Assembly (NCBI GenBank): GCA_964387935.1
Contig: CAYLZN010000003.1
Coordinates: forward strand, 1 to 56,962
Length of the DNA: 56,962 bases
Direction: 5' to 3'
Source of the DNA: CAYLZN01 sp964387935
Lineage (GTDB): Bacteria > Acidobacteriota > Vicinamibacteria > Vicinamibacterales > JAFNAJ01
Made by a program: the position numbers and the translations under genes. Each line of letters begins with the position of its first letter. The stretch's first letter is position 1. Positions 1 through 6,714 of this stretch are shown here, one piece after another. The notes below the pieces were generated by a model. The model saw nothing but the letters and a program-made list of their open reading frames with translations. It ran no database searches and was not told the DNA's origin.

Positions 1-1
1 C

Positions 2-307
2 TTCCACTGGGTGCCCTGGCCAACGATGGGCGATGCAGAAGGCGTCGGCATCGTGTCGGCGTCGGAGATCGATACGGCACCGATGGTGCGCATCCGTGTC
101 TCGCAGGCGGCGCTTGCAGCCCTGGGGGTCGTGGACGCAGGAAGCGGAGATCCCGGGGGCCTCTTCGAGGCTGACGTGATCATTGGCGAGGACGGATTCG
201 CGCGCGCGATCAGGATCGTCGACACGGAGGAGAGCTCGACGTTCCAGCAGTCCCCCGGGCAGGAACGACGCGGCAGTGACGTGGAGCGTCCGGAAGGAGC
301 AGTGTGA
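2..307 (+). CDS. Partial hypothetical protein, C-terminal part
   Basis: The reading frame is open from the window edge (F-H-W before the first GTG at 11) to a TGA at 305-307, so this is the 3' part of a gene that begins outside the window. The visible 100 or so residues end in a strand-rich stretch (EADVIIGEDGFARAIRIV) followed by a polar tail. I do not recognise the family. The stop overlaps the ATG of the next gene (TGATG), which implies translational coupling and a shared operon. The tail from about residue 80 is low-complexity and charged. Real coding is supported by the coupling and by sensible composition, not by homology. Confidence 0.55.
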   Translation, partial: FHWVPWPTMGDAEGVGIVSASEIDTAPMVRIRVSQAALAALGVVDAGSGDPGGLFEADVIIGEDGFARAIRIVDTEESSTFQQSPGQERRGSDVERPEGAV

Positions 308-1215
308 TGGACATGTGGCATCGAAAGCAGGCGGTGCGGCGCATCGCGAGCGCCGTCGCGATGGCTCTGATGGCGGGCGTCGGTCCCGTCGCCCAGGAAC
401 CGCGGCCCGGCGCTCCCGGACCACGGCCCGGCGGTCCCGGACCGGTCCCGGGCATGCCTCCCATGGCTGTGCGCGGGCCGGCACCCGAGTTCGGACCCCA
501 GGTCGTCACCGACGCGCCGTTCAGTGCGCAGTCGGTCACCGAAATCGTCCAGGCTCTTTCCGACGGCAACAGGATCACGCGGAAGATCGTCGTGGATCTG
601 GCAAGGGACCGAGCGGGACGGACCCGGCGGGAACAGACACTTGCAGGGCCGGCGGCGCTGGTCTCCGAAGGCGAACCGCCCAGGGTCATCGTCATCCGCG
701 ACCCGGTGGCGAAGGTCTCCTGGTCGCTCGACCCGATGACCAAGACCGCGCGGAAACTGCCGTTCGACGCTCCAGGTGCCGGTGTGCCCAAGGTCCGGAT
801 GGCGCAACCCGAGGAGGTGGAACTGGCCGGCGGCGCCCTCCCGCCGCCCCCTCCACCGCCGCCTCCGCCGCCCCCCCTGGACGTCGCTGCAGGTCCGGGA
901 CTGGGACCTCTTCGCTCGAAGCCGGTGACCGAGGCGCTCGGCATCAAGTCGATTGAGGGAATCGAGGCGGAGGGCAGGCGGGTGACGGTCACGATCCCGG
1001 CGGGGGCGATTGGCAACGAGAGACCAATCGAGAGCGTGACGGAGCGGTGGTACTCGCCTGCGCTGCAGATGGTGATTCTCTCGCAGCACTCCGACCCGCG
1101 CATGGGCAGCACCGTGTTCCGCCTGACCGGAATCACACCCGGCGACCCCGCGGCCGAACTGTTCCAGGTGCCTTCGGGCTACACCATCGTCGAGCCCCCA
1201 CGGCCGCGGCAGTAG
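307..1215 (+). CDS. Proline-rich secreted hypothetical protein
   Basis: 302 residues. The N-terminus has basic residues, a hydrophobic segment (about residues 12-28) and an alanine/glycine-rich end, consistent with a signal peptide. A Gly/Pro-rich linker of GPRPG-type repeats follows (about 32-55), then a folded region beginning VVTDAPFSAQSVTEIVQ. A run of about twelve prolines lies near residue 180, and a second folded region contains SPALQMVILSQHSDPR. The ATG at 307 overlaps the upstream stop; an in-frame GTG lies just before it at 304. Similar architectures occur as uncharacterised secreted proteins in Acidobacteriota as I recall them; no function is assigned. The proline run is encoded by a CCG/CCC/CCT-rich tract at about 838-880. 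Confidence 0.7.
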   Translation: MDMWHRKQAVRRIASAVAMALMAGVGPVAQEPRPGAPGPRPGGPGPVPGMPPMAVRGPAPEFGPQVVTDAPFSAQSVTEIVQALSDGNRITRKIVVDLARDRAGRTRREQTLAGPAALVSEGEPPRVIVIRDPVAKVSWSLDPMTKTARKLPFDAPGAGVPKVRMAQPEEVELAGGALPPPPPPPPPPPPLDVAAGPGLGPLRSKPVTEALGIKSIEGIEAEGRRVTVTIPAGAIGNERPIESVTERWYSPALQMVILSQHSDPRMGSTVFRLTGITPGDPAAELFQVPSGYTIVEPPRPRQ

Positions 1216-1220
1216 ACATT

Positions 1221-1246
1221 CGGAGGGCCGGCCCATTGAGGGCCGG
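1221..1246 (+). repeat. Single copy of hairpin repeat family (CGGAG + palindrome)
   Basis: A 26-bp element starting CGGAG with arms CCGGCCC and GGGCCGG around an ATTGA loop. It differs at three positions from the units of the array at 6022-6172. It sits in the 81-bp gap between two convergent genes, so it may also act as a bidirectional stem-loop. No T-tract follows, so a classical intrinsic terminator is not supported. Confidence 0.7.
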
Positions 1247-1296
1247 CCGCACCCTCGGGGACGACACCGCCCAGGGCCCGGAACGCGACGGGCCCA

Positions 1297-2685
1297 TTAC
1301 CCGGCCGCGGCGATCTCGTTCGTGACGATCCCCATGGGCTCCCAGCGCTGCCAGCGGCCGCGCGTGAAGTCCGGGAACTCGACCGGGGCACTGCGCTTCG
1401 CCACGGAGTGCTCGGTCAGTGCGCACACGGCGGAGAGGGCCGCGGCGTCGTAGACATCCATGTCCATGGGCAGCCCGTGGCGCAGACAGTGGATGAGACG
1501 ATAGTCCTCGATGTAGTCCATCCCGCCGTGTCCGATGTTCTCCGAGGAGCCACCGAGTGCCGCCCAGAGCGGGTGCTCGAACTCCTGCACCGCGATGGTG
1601 GCGTCTTCCCAGCGGTGAGACTGGCCGCGTCCCTCGAGGTAGAGCCGGCTCGGGTAACCCTGGAAGAGCCCCCGGGTCCCCTGGAGCAGGTGAATGCGGC
1701 TGTACGGCCGCGGCAGGTTGGTGTCGTGGCTCACGTAGATCGTGCGACCGTTGGCCGTCTTGATCAGGCTGACGTTCACGTCGCCCAGGACGAAGCGTTC
1801 GCGGCGCTGGGGTGCGTCGGGCGGGAAGTGTTCCTGGGCCCAGAGCTGCAGGCCGCGTGACGGTCCGCTCATCGACACGAGATAGTCGAACCGGTCGCCG
1901 CGATTGATGTCCATGCACTGGGCGACGGGGCCCAGCCCGTGGGTCGGGTAGAGGTTGCCGTTGCGGGTCGTGGCGTGCGCGCGCCGCCACAGCCCCTCGC
2001 CCTTGTCGCTGAACTTGACCTCGCGCAGGTCGTGGAGGTAGCCGCACTCGCCGTGCAGGACCTCACCGAGCAGGCCCCTGCGCACGAGGTGCAGGACCAT
2101 CAACTCCATGCGGTCGTAGTTGCAGTTCTCCATCATCACGCAGTGGCGACGCGCCTGTTCTGCGTGCTCCACCAGCTTCCAGCAGTCCTCGAGCGTGTAG
2201 GCGGCCGGAACCTCCGTCGCGGCGTGCTTGCCATGGCGCATCGCCTCCACGCAGATCGGCACGTGCCATTCCCAGGGAGTGGCGGTGAAGACGAGATCGA
2301 GGTCCTCCTCGCGGCAGAGGCGCTCGAAGTCGCGCGGCCCGCGTGTGTAGCCGGTGGGTTCCGGCTGACCGGCCTCGGTGATGGCCTTCCTGGCCCACGC
2401 GACGCGATCCTCGGCGATGTCGCAGACGGCGGTGATGCGCACGCCGGGGATGCGGAGGAGGTTCCGCACGTGGACCGAGCCCATGCCGCCGATGCCCACG
2501 AATCCGACGCGGACGACCTCCATGGGCGGCGCGGTGAAGCGGGCCTCGCGTGGCCCGGCGGCGGCTGCGGCGGGCACGGACTGCGCGCGCGCCTCGGTGG
2601 TGCTCGCGACCAGCGCCGCGCCGAGGGCGCCGGCGCCGGCCCTAAGGAACTCACGGCGATCGCGATTGGGCGGTTGGCTGAGCAT
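1297..2685 (-). CDS. Gfo/Idh/MocA-fold protein, GH109-like glycosidase, Tat-exported
   Basis: 462 residues. The N-terminus carries a twin-arginine motif (RREFLRAG) and a hydrophobic stretch ending at ARAQ, so export by Tat is likely. A Rossmann motif follows (VGFVGIGGMGSVHVRNL, about residue 60). Several stretches match the GH109 group of NAD-dependent glycosidases within the Gfo/Idh/MocA family: EVPAAYTLEDCW, MMENCNYDRMELM, GECGYLHDLR and GNLYPTHGLGPVAQ. Known GH109 members are alpha-N-acetylgalactosaminidases that use NAD+ in a redox-elimination mechanism; substrate here is inferred only. The start was chosen at the Met that begins the Tat peptide; the frame stays open upstream only because of high GC. 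It is divergent from the amidohydrolase gene, with 111 bp between starts. A plain sugar dehydrogenase is the main alternative. Confidence 0.85.
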   Translation of the reverse strand: MLSQPPNRDRREFLRAGAGALGAALVASTTEARAQSVPAAAAAGPREARFTAPPMEVVRVGFVGIGGMGSVHVRNLLRIPGVRITAVCDIAEDRVAWARKAITEAGQPEPTGYTRGPRDFERLCREEDLDLVFTATPWEWHVPICVEAMRHGKHAATEVPAAYTLEDCWKLVEHAEQARRHCVMMENCNYDRMELMVLHLVRRGLLGEVLHGECGYLHDLREVKFSDKGEGLWRRAHATTRNGNLYPTHGLGPVAQCMDINRGDRFDYLVSMSGPSRGLQLWAQEHFPPDAPQRRERFVLGDVNVSLIKTANGRTIYVSHDTNLPRPYSRIHLLQGTRGLFQGYPSRLYLEGRGQSHRWEDATIAVQEFEHPLWAALGGSSENIGHGGMDYIEDYRLIHCLRHGLPMDMDVYDAAALSAVCALTEHSVAKRSAPVEFPDFTRGRWQRWEPMGIVTNEIAAAG

Positions 2686-2692
2686 GATCAAG

Positions 2693-2701
2693 ACGGTAGC
2701 A
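2693..2701 (-). promoter_or_regulatory. Extended -10 (TGC-TACCGT) of the GH109-like gene
   Basis: On the minus strand TGC TACCGT ends 7 nt before the ATG at 2685. That distance places transcription initiation at or next to the start codon, so the mRNA would be leaderless. No Shine-Dalgarno is visible. Inferred from sequence only. Confidence 0.4.
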
Positions 2702-2796
2702 GAGAGTCCGGCCCGAGGATACGGCCCGTCGTATACACTGCCGGGGCCGCCCCCCTGGGCCTCGCCGCCCCAGGTGGCTGCTGCACGGAGCACTCC

Positions 2797-4461
2797 ATGA
2801 CCCGGATCGCGATTCGAACCCTGATCTCCTTCTGTGCGGCTGCCGTGATCTCCGCCCAGGCGCCCGCCACCTACGACGTCCTGATCCGCAACGGCCGCGT
2901 GCTCGACGGGAGCGGCAACTCCTGGATTCGGGCCGACGTGGCCATCGCGGGCGACCGCATCGCGGCGGTCGGGCGGCTGGCCGGCGCGACGGCTGCGCGG
3001 ACGATCGACGCCACGTCCCTCTACGTCGCGCCCGGGTTCATCGACACGCACTCGCACGCCGGCCCTGGACTCGCGACAGCGGCGCTCAGCCCCGCCGCCC
3101 CGCTGCTGGCGCAGGGCATCACGACGGTGCTCGTGAACCCGGACGGCGGCGGTCCCGTGGACCTCGTGGCGCAGCGCGCCGCGCTCGCCAAAGTTGGCCT
3201 GGGCATCAACGTCGGACAGCTGGTGCCGCACGGGTCCGTGCGGGAAGCCGTGCTCGGCATGCAGGCGCGGATCACGACCGACGCGGAGCTGGCGCAGATG
3301 CGCGACCTGGTTCGCCGCGGCCTCCAGGAGGGCGCGTGGGGCCTGTCGAGCGGCCCGTTCTACGCGCCCGGCAGCTACTCCGACACCCGGGAACTGGTGG
3401 AGCTCGCGAAGGTCGCCGCCGAATTCGGGGGCGTCTACCAGAGCCACATCCGCGACGAGTCCGACTACACGATCGGCGTCCTGGCCGCGGTCGACGAAGT
3501 GATCGCCGTGGCGCGCGAGGCGAAGCTCCCCGGGATCGTCACGCACGCGAAAGCGCTGGGGCCGAGCACGTGGGGGTTCGGGGCCGCCATCGTCATGCGC
3601 ATCGAGCGGGCGCGTGCCGACGGTCTCGAGGTGTGGGCCGATCACTACCCATACGCGGCCGGCGCCACGAGCCTGGCCGCCGCGCTGCTGCCGCGCTGGG
3701 CCCAGGCGGGCGGCCGCGAGGAGCAGCAGAAGCGATTCGCCGACCCAGCGACCCGCGCGAAGATCCGCGCAGAAATGGCCGACAACCTCGTACGTCGCGC
3801 GGGCGCGGACCGCATCCAGTTCCGCCGCGTCGTCCAGGATCCCTCCCTCGAGGGCAAGACCCTCGCCGAGGTCGCCCGCGCCCGCGGCCAGGACGCGATC
3901 GACGTTGCCCTCGAGCTTCTCGAGAAGGGCAACGTCAGCATCGTCTCGCACGCCATGCACGACGACGACGTCAGGGCGCTCATGCGGCCGGCCTGGACCA
4001 TGACCGCCTCGGACGGGGACCTCGTGCCCTTCGGCGAGGGCGTGCCGCACCCACGGACCTACGGGACGTTCCCTCGCAAGATCCGCCGCTACGTGCTCGA
4101 TGAGCCCGTCGTGACGCTGGAGCACGCGATCCGCAGCATGACGTCGCTTCCGGCCCGCGTGTTCCGGATGCCCGACCGAGGCGAGCTGCGACCAGGCACC
4201 CACGCGGATGTCATCGTTTTCGACCTCGGACGTGTGCGCGACACGGCCACGTACACCGACCCGCACCGGCTCGCCGAGGGCATGGTGCACGTGTTCGTCA
4301 ACGGGCGTCCCGCCGTCAGCGACGGCAAACAGACCGAGGAGCGCGCCGGTCGCGTGCTGCGACGCGATGCCACCAGAACGGCGGGCGGCGGTCGGCCGTC
4401 AGCCGCAGGCCCATTGTCGGATTGCGATCCAAAGCCCGACCGTGGCGTGCTAATATTCTGA
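2797..4461 (+). CDS. N-acyl-D-amino-acid deacylase-like amidohydrolase, secreted
   Basis: 554 residues. A signal peptide (about 1-21, ending ISAQA) is followed by the composite beta-sandwich start of the amidohydrolase superfamily (YDVLIRNGRVLDGSGN). The metal motif FIDTHSHAGP is near residue 85. Later motifs are THAKALG, DHYPYAAGA, VSHAMHDDD, ASDGD and a C-terminal sandwich (RGELRPGTHADVIVFD). This order matches D-aminoacylase/D-glutamate deacylase proteins. The usual GNCG loop is replaced by NPDGGG, so the Cys ligand of classical D-aminoacylases is missing and substrate choice may differ. The last 30 or so residues are a low-complexity extension beyond the family's normal end. An ACGGAG ribosome site precedes the ATG; a TATACA box lies at 2732-2737. 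Confidence 0.85.
   Translation: MTRIAIRTLISFCAAAVISAQAPATYDVLIRNGRVLDGSGNSWIRADVAIAGDRIAAVGRLAGATAARTIDATSLYVAPGFIDTHSHAGPGLATAALSPAAPLLAQGITTVLVNPDGGGPVDLVAQRAALAKVGLGINVGQLVPHGSVREAVLGMQARITTDAELAQMRDLVRRGLQEGAWGLSSGPFYAPGSYSDTRELVELAKVAAEFGGVYQSHIRDESDYTIGVLAAVDEVIAVAREAKLPGIVTHAKALGPSTWGFGAAIVMRIERARADGLEVWADHYPYAAGATSLAAALLPRWAQAGGREEQQKRFADPATRAKIRAEMADNLVRRAGADRIQFRRVVQDPSLEGKTLAEVARARGQDAIDVALELLEKGNVSIVSHAMHDDDVRALMRPAWTMTASDGDLVPFGEGVPHPRTYGTFPRKIRRYVLDEPVVTLEHAIRSMTSLPARVFRMPDRGELRPGTHADVIVFDLGRVRDTATYTDPHRLAEGMVHVFVNGRPAVSDGKQTEERAGRVLRRDATRTAGGGRPSAAGPLSDCDPKPDRGVLIF
4448..4456 (+). promoter_or_regulatory. Extended -10 (TGC-TAATAT) before the RsbW-like gene
   Basis: TGCTAATAT lies 30 nt upstream of the ATG at 4487, at the very end of the preceding amidohydrolase frame. 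No good -35 is seen at 17 bp, as is common for extended -10 promoters. The 12-mer ATTGTCGGATTG just upstream (4413-4424) recurs at 54703-54714. Confidence 0.4.
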
Positions 4462-4486
4462 AACACTTCCGCCGAAAGCTCTCGCG

Positions 4487-4957
4487 ATGGACGAGCGCCC
4501 CAACCACGGGTCTTCCGACCACGACCCCCTGCACATCGACTTCGACTGCCAGGCCCTCAACATTCACGTCGACGTCAAGCTCCCCGGCGACGCCAGGTCG
4601 ATCGACCCCGTCGTCGAGCAAGTCCTGTCGGTGGCCCGGGAGATGAAGTGTGCCGAGGGCAAGGAATTCGAGATCGAGACCGCCCTGCGGGAGGCGCTGG
4701 CCAACGCCATCCGCTACGGGTGCCAGCACGATCCGGGCAAGGCGATCCGGTGCGTGGTGGCGTGCGATTCCGAGAGCGGGATGCTCATCATCGTTCGCGA
4801 TCCCGGACCCGGGTTCGACCCCAACGCGGTCGCCAATCCCCTGGTCGGCCAGAACGTCTTCTCCCACCACGGCCGCGGCATCTACCTGATCAACCAGTTG
4901 ATGGACGAGGTGCGCTATGGCAAGGGGGGCACGGAGATCAGGATGATCAAGAGATAG
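4487..4957 (+). CDS. RsbW-like ATP-binding regulatory kinase (HATPase_c)
   Basis: 156 residues. The GHKL ATPase motifs are in order: N box ETALREALANAIRYG (about 63-77), G1 box VRDPGPGFDP (about 100-109) and G2 box HGRGIYLINQLMDEV (about 125-140). Length and motif spacing fit anti-sigma factor/serine-kinase proteins of the RsbW/SpoIIAB type, which bind a sigma factor or phosphorylate an anti-anti-sigma (STAS) partner. No STAS or sigma gene is adjacent in this window, so the partner is unknown. The N-terminal 35 residues are acidic and not part of the ATPase fold. The stop TAG overlaps the first base of a GGCGTACG repeat. Confidence 0.85.
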   Translation: MDERPNHGSSDHDPLHIDFDCQALNIHVDVKLPGDARSIDPVVEQVLSVAREMKCAEGKEFEIETALREALANAIRYGCQHDPGKAIRCVVACDSESGMLIIVRDPGPGFDPNAVANPLVGQNVFSHHGRGIYLINQLMDEVRYGKGGTEIRMIKR

Positions 4958-4974
4958 GCGTACGGCGTACGGCC
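4957..4974. repeat. Dispersed GGCGTACG/CGTACGG repeat, copy 1
   Basis: An 18-bp sequence, two CGTACG units in tandem, directly at the stop codon of the RsbW-like gene. The reverse complement occurs with one mismatch at 54737-54754, beside the stop of another gene. Confidence 0.6.
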
Positions 4975-4996
4975 CCGAGTCGAGTGCCGCCTGCCG

Positions 4997-5107
4997 TCAG
5001 AATCCGATTCCGACCACCGTCATCAGCACCAGGCTGAGGACGACGACGATGAGCGCCCAGGCCTGCCAGGTGAGGGTGACGAGATGACCGGTGTGTGGGG
5101 TCGCCAT
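4997..5107 (-). CDS. Single-pass membrane microprotein, 36 residues
   Basis: A short frame of 36 codons plus TGA. The start is decided by a strong ribosome site: AAGGGAGGGA ends 3 nt before the ATG. The product starts MATPHTGHLVTLTWQAW and continues into one hydrophobic helix (LIVVVLSLVLMTVVGIGF) running to the C-terminus. Small lone-helix proteins of this type are often missed by gene callers because of their length. It stands alone between the RsbW-like gene and the toxin-antitoxin pair, on the opposite strand to both. Function unknown. The near-perfect ribosome site and the clean hydrophobic helix argue for a real gene; the alternative is chance. Confidence 0.6.
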   Translation of the reverse strand: MATPHTGHLVTLTWQAWALIVVVLSLVLMTVVGIGF

Positions 5108-5253
5108 GGTTCCCTCCCTTCACGTCGAGGGATCTCCACTCCGCAGTTCGGTGGGGGCAATCCCAGTATAGCGCCCGCCCGGACCACCGGATGGTCCTGA
5201 CGCCTGGCACACGCCCGGCCTCTCAGGGCGGTGACATCATGCCTGCATTACTG

Positions 5254-5262
5254 TGCTATCAT
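5254..5262 (+). promoter_or_regulatory. Extended -10 (TGC-TATCAT) of the toxin-antitoxin operon
   Basis: TGC TATCAT ends 6 nt before the GTG at 5269, so the antitoxin message is probably leaderless. A weak GTGACA -35-like hexamer lies at 5231-5236 but is 20 bp away, too far for an ideal promoter. Autoregulation by the ribbon-helix-helix antitoxin at this site would be usual for the family. Confidence 0.5.
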
Positions 5263-5268
5263 GTAGGC

Positions 5269-5511
5269 GTGTCGCGTCAGTTGACGATTCGCAACGTGCC
5301 CGACGAGGTCGGCAGGCGCCTCGACCGGCTGAGCCACGAGCGCGGTGAGAGTCTGAACTCGCTCGTCGTGTCCATCCTCGCCGACAGCGTGGGCGTCGAT
5401 GCGCGCCGAGCGCGCCTCGAGCGCTACGTGACGTGGACCGACCGCGACGCGGACGGCTTCGACGAGCACGTCGCCGCGCAGCGGGTCATCGATGATGCCG
5501 CCTGGCGCTGA
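5269..5511 (+). CDS. Ribbon-helix-helix antitoxin (FitA/VapB type)
   Basis: 80 residues from GTG. The N-terminus RQLTIRNVPDEVGRRLDRLSHERGESLNSLVV is a typical Arc/MetJ-type ribbon-helix-helix: a beta strand that reads the operator, then two helices. The C-terminal half (RARLERYVTWTDRDADGFDEHV) is acidic and would wrap the toxin. GTG at 5269 was preferred over the ATG at 5239 because the -10 box at 5257-5262 sits between them, so the upstream ATG would not be transcribed. The gene overlaps the toxin start by 20 bp. It should neutralise the PIN toxin and repress the operon. Confidence 0.85.
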   Translation: MSRQLTIRNVPDEVGRRLDRLSHERGESLNSLVVSILADSVGVDARRARLERYVTWTDRDADGFDEHVAAQRVIDDAAWR

Positions 5512-5935
5512 GCGGGTCGCCCGGCTCGTGCTCGATACGTCCGCGTATTCGCACTTCCGGCGCGGGCATCCCGCCGTGCTCCACACGCTCGCCAGGGCCG
5601 AGCGCGTCCTCGTTCCCGCCATTGTCATAGGAGAACTCGAAGCGGCGTTCGAGTTGGGCGACCGCGCGCGCGAGAACCGTCGCTCGCTCGACGAGTTCCT
5701 GGCGGAGTCGTTCGTCGATCTCCTCCTCGTCACCCCGTCGGTCGCCAGACACTACGGGCGCGTCTTTGCGGGCTTGAAGCGTCGCGGTACGCCGATCCCC
5801 CTCAACGACGTGTGGATCGCGGCGACCACCCTCGATTGCGGAGGCACGCTGCTCACCTTCGACGGGCACTTCGAGCACGTCGTCGGGCTCGACCGGCTCG
5901 CGCTGGAGCCCGCGCGGGACCGTCAGACCTCCTGA
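5492..5935 (+). CDS. PIN-domain ribonuclease toxin (VapC/FitB type)
   Basis: 147 residues. The PIN acidic centre is visible: LVLDTSAYSHF near the N-terminus (first Asp), VIGELEAAF (Glu), PLNDVWIAATTLDCGGTLLTFDGHF (Asp pair and the final Asp). PIN toxins cleave RNA, in several studied cases tRNA or rRNA. It overlaps the antitoxin frame, starting at the first of two tandem ATGs (5492, 5495), which is the normal antitoxin-toxin order. No truncation or missing catalytic residue is seen, so the pair looks intact. Confidence 0.88.
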   Translation: MMPPGAERVARLVLDTSAYSHFRRGHPAVLHTLARAERVLVPAIVIGELEAAFELGDRARENRRSLDEFLAESFVDLLLVTPSVARHYGRVFAGLKRRGTPIPLNDVWIAATTLDCGGTLLTFDGHFEHVVGLDRLALEPARDRQTS

Positions 5936-6021
5936 GCCAGGACCTGGGGTCGCCCGGGTCCGGCGCCACAGGGCCGAAGGCTGCCCCGTGGAGGCCAACG
6001 GCTTGGCCGCCCGCCGGGTCC

Positions 6022-6172
6022 CGGAGCGCCGATCCTTTCAGGGCCGGGCCCTCGCAGCGCCGGCCCTTTCAGGGACGGGGCCCTCGGAGCGCCGGCCCCT
6101 TCAGGGCCGGACCCTCGGAGCGCCGGCCCCTTCAGGGCCGGACCCTCGGAGCGCCGGTCCTTTCAGGGCCGG
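6022..6172. repeat. Tandem array of about five 31-bp hairpin repeats
   Basis: Four full units of 31, 32, 31 and 31 bp and a 26-bp partial unit. Each begins CGGAGCG or CGCAGCG and holds a palindrome with arms close to CCGGCCC and GGGCCGG around a TTTCA or CTTCA loop. Units 3 and 4 are identical. The array fills most of the 264-bp gap between the toxin and the PRC-barrel gene. Single relatives lie at 1221-1246 and 43715-43740. It resembles REP-type palindromic elements in size and position. Confidence 0.9.
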
Positions 6173-6199
6173 CTTGCTCCTTGCACCGACAAGTACATC

Positions 6200-6550
6200 A
6201 TGGCTACCAGCAACCCGGCCGTCGCGGCCCTGACCTACGTCCCCGCGTCCGCCGTCGAGGCAACGCTCGTCGAGTTCGCAAGGCTCCCCGTGGAGACACG
6301 CGACCGTACGCGGATGGGTGAGCTCGCGGGACTCGTCATCGATCTCGCCCGCCATCGCCTGCAGTACCTCGTCGTTGACTCGACCAATCCGGCTCAGGCG
6401 CGCCGGCTGGTGCCGTTCACGGCGGCGACGATCGATCGCGCGAGGGGCGCGCTCCGGCTCGAATCGACCGCGCCTGCCACCTGCGCAGAGTTCGACCCGA
6501 GCGCGTTCCAGCCGCTGTCGGCTGACGCCACGACGATCTTCGTACGCTAG
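6200..6550 (+). CDS. PRC-barrel domain protein
   Basis: 116 residues. The central part, MGELAGLVIDLARHRLQYLVVDSTNPAQARRLVPFTAATID, has the pattern of a PRC-barrel: a small six-stranded barrel found in RimM, photosynthetic reaction-centre H subunit and many stress proteins. It is soluble and lacks a signal peptide. PRC-barrel proteins often bind other proteins or RNA; the partner is unknown. No clear ribosome site precedes the ATG. It stands alone between the hairpin array and the S9 peptidase gene. Confidence 0.65.
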   Translation: MATSNPAVAALTYVPASAVEATLVEFARLPVETRDRTRMGELAGLVIDLARHRLQYLVVDSTNPAQARRLVPFTAATIDRARGALRLESTAPATCAEFDPSAFQPLSADATTIFVR

Positions 6551-6634
6551 ACCCCGGGCTCGGGCGAGCGACGACACCCCCCGATTGTCGCGCGTCCGCC
6601 TTCCTGCCCCGCGGACCAGCAGCACGGCCTCGTT

Positions 6635-6651
6635 GGCCTTCCTGGAAGGCC
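6635..6651. promoter_or_regulatory. Perfect palindrome upstream of the S9 peptidase gene
   Basis: GGCCTTCC-T-GGAAGGCC, a perfect 17-bp inverted repeat centred about 55 bp upstream of a TATACT -10 box at 6698-6703. It could be an operator for the peptidase operon or a stem-loop behind the PRC-barrel gene. The 163-bp gap holds nothing else I recognise. Confidence 0.35.
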
Positions 6652-6697
6652 CGCGCGCCGGCTCCGGCCGCCATCGCTGCAGGCCCGGCTCCTTCGC

Positions 6698-6703
6698 TAT
6701 ACT
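6698..6703 (+). promoter_or_regulatory. -10 box (TATACT) of the S9 peptidase operon
   Basis: TATACT ends 11 nt before the ATG at 6715, giving an expected leader of only a few nucleotides. No recognisable -35 and no Shine-Dalgarno. Confidence 0.4.
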
Positions 6704-6714
6704 CTCAGCCACAC

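Noticed and set aside
838..880. Proline tract as a sequencing artefact or frameshift point
   Set aside because: The reading frame continues on both sides with normal codon use and similar proline linkers occur in secreted proteins.
2686..4290. Minus-strand open frame continuing upstream of the GH109-like gene, antisense to the amidohydrolase
   Set aside because: The Tat signal peptide marks the true start at 2685; the antisense extension has the low-complexity Arg/Gly/Val-rich composition of GC-rich shadow frames.
5239..5268. Upstream ATG (5239) as antitoxin start
   Set aside because: The -10 box at 5257-5262 lies downstream of it, and the extra residues (PALLCYHVG) are not part of the ribbon-helix-helix fold.
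6022..6172. CRISPR array
   Set aside because: The 31-bp units are directly adjacent with no spacers, each unit is itself a palindrome, and no cas genes are present.
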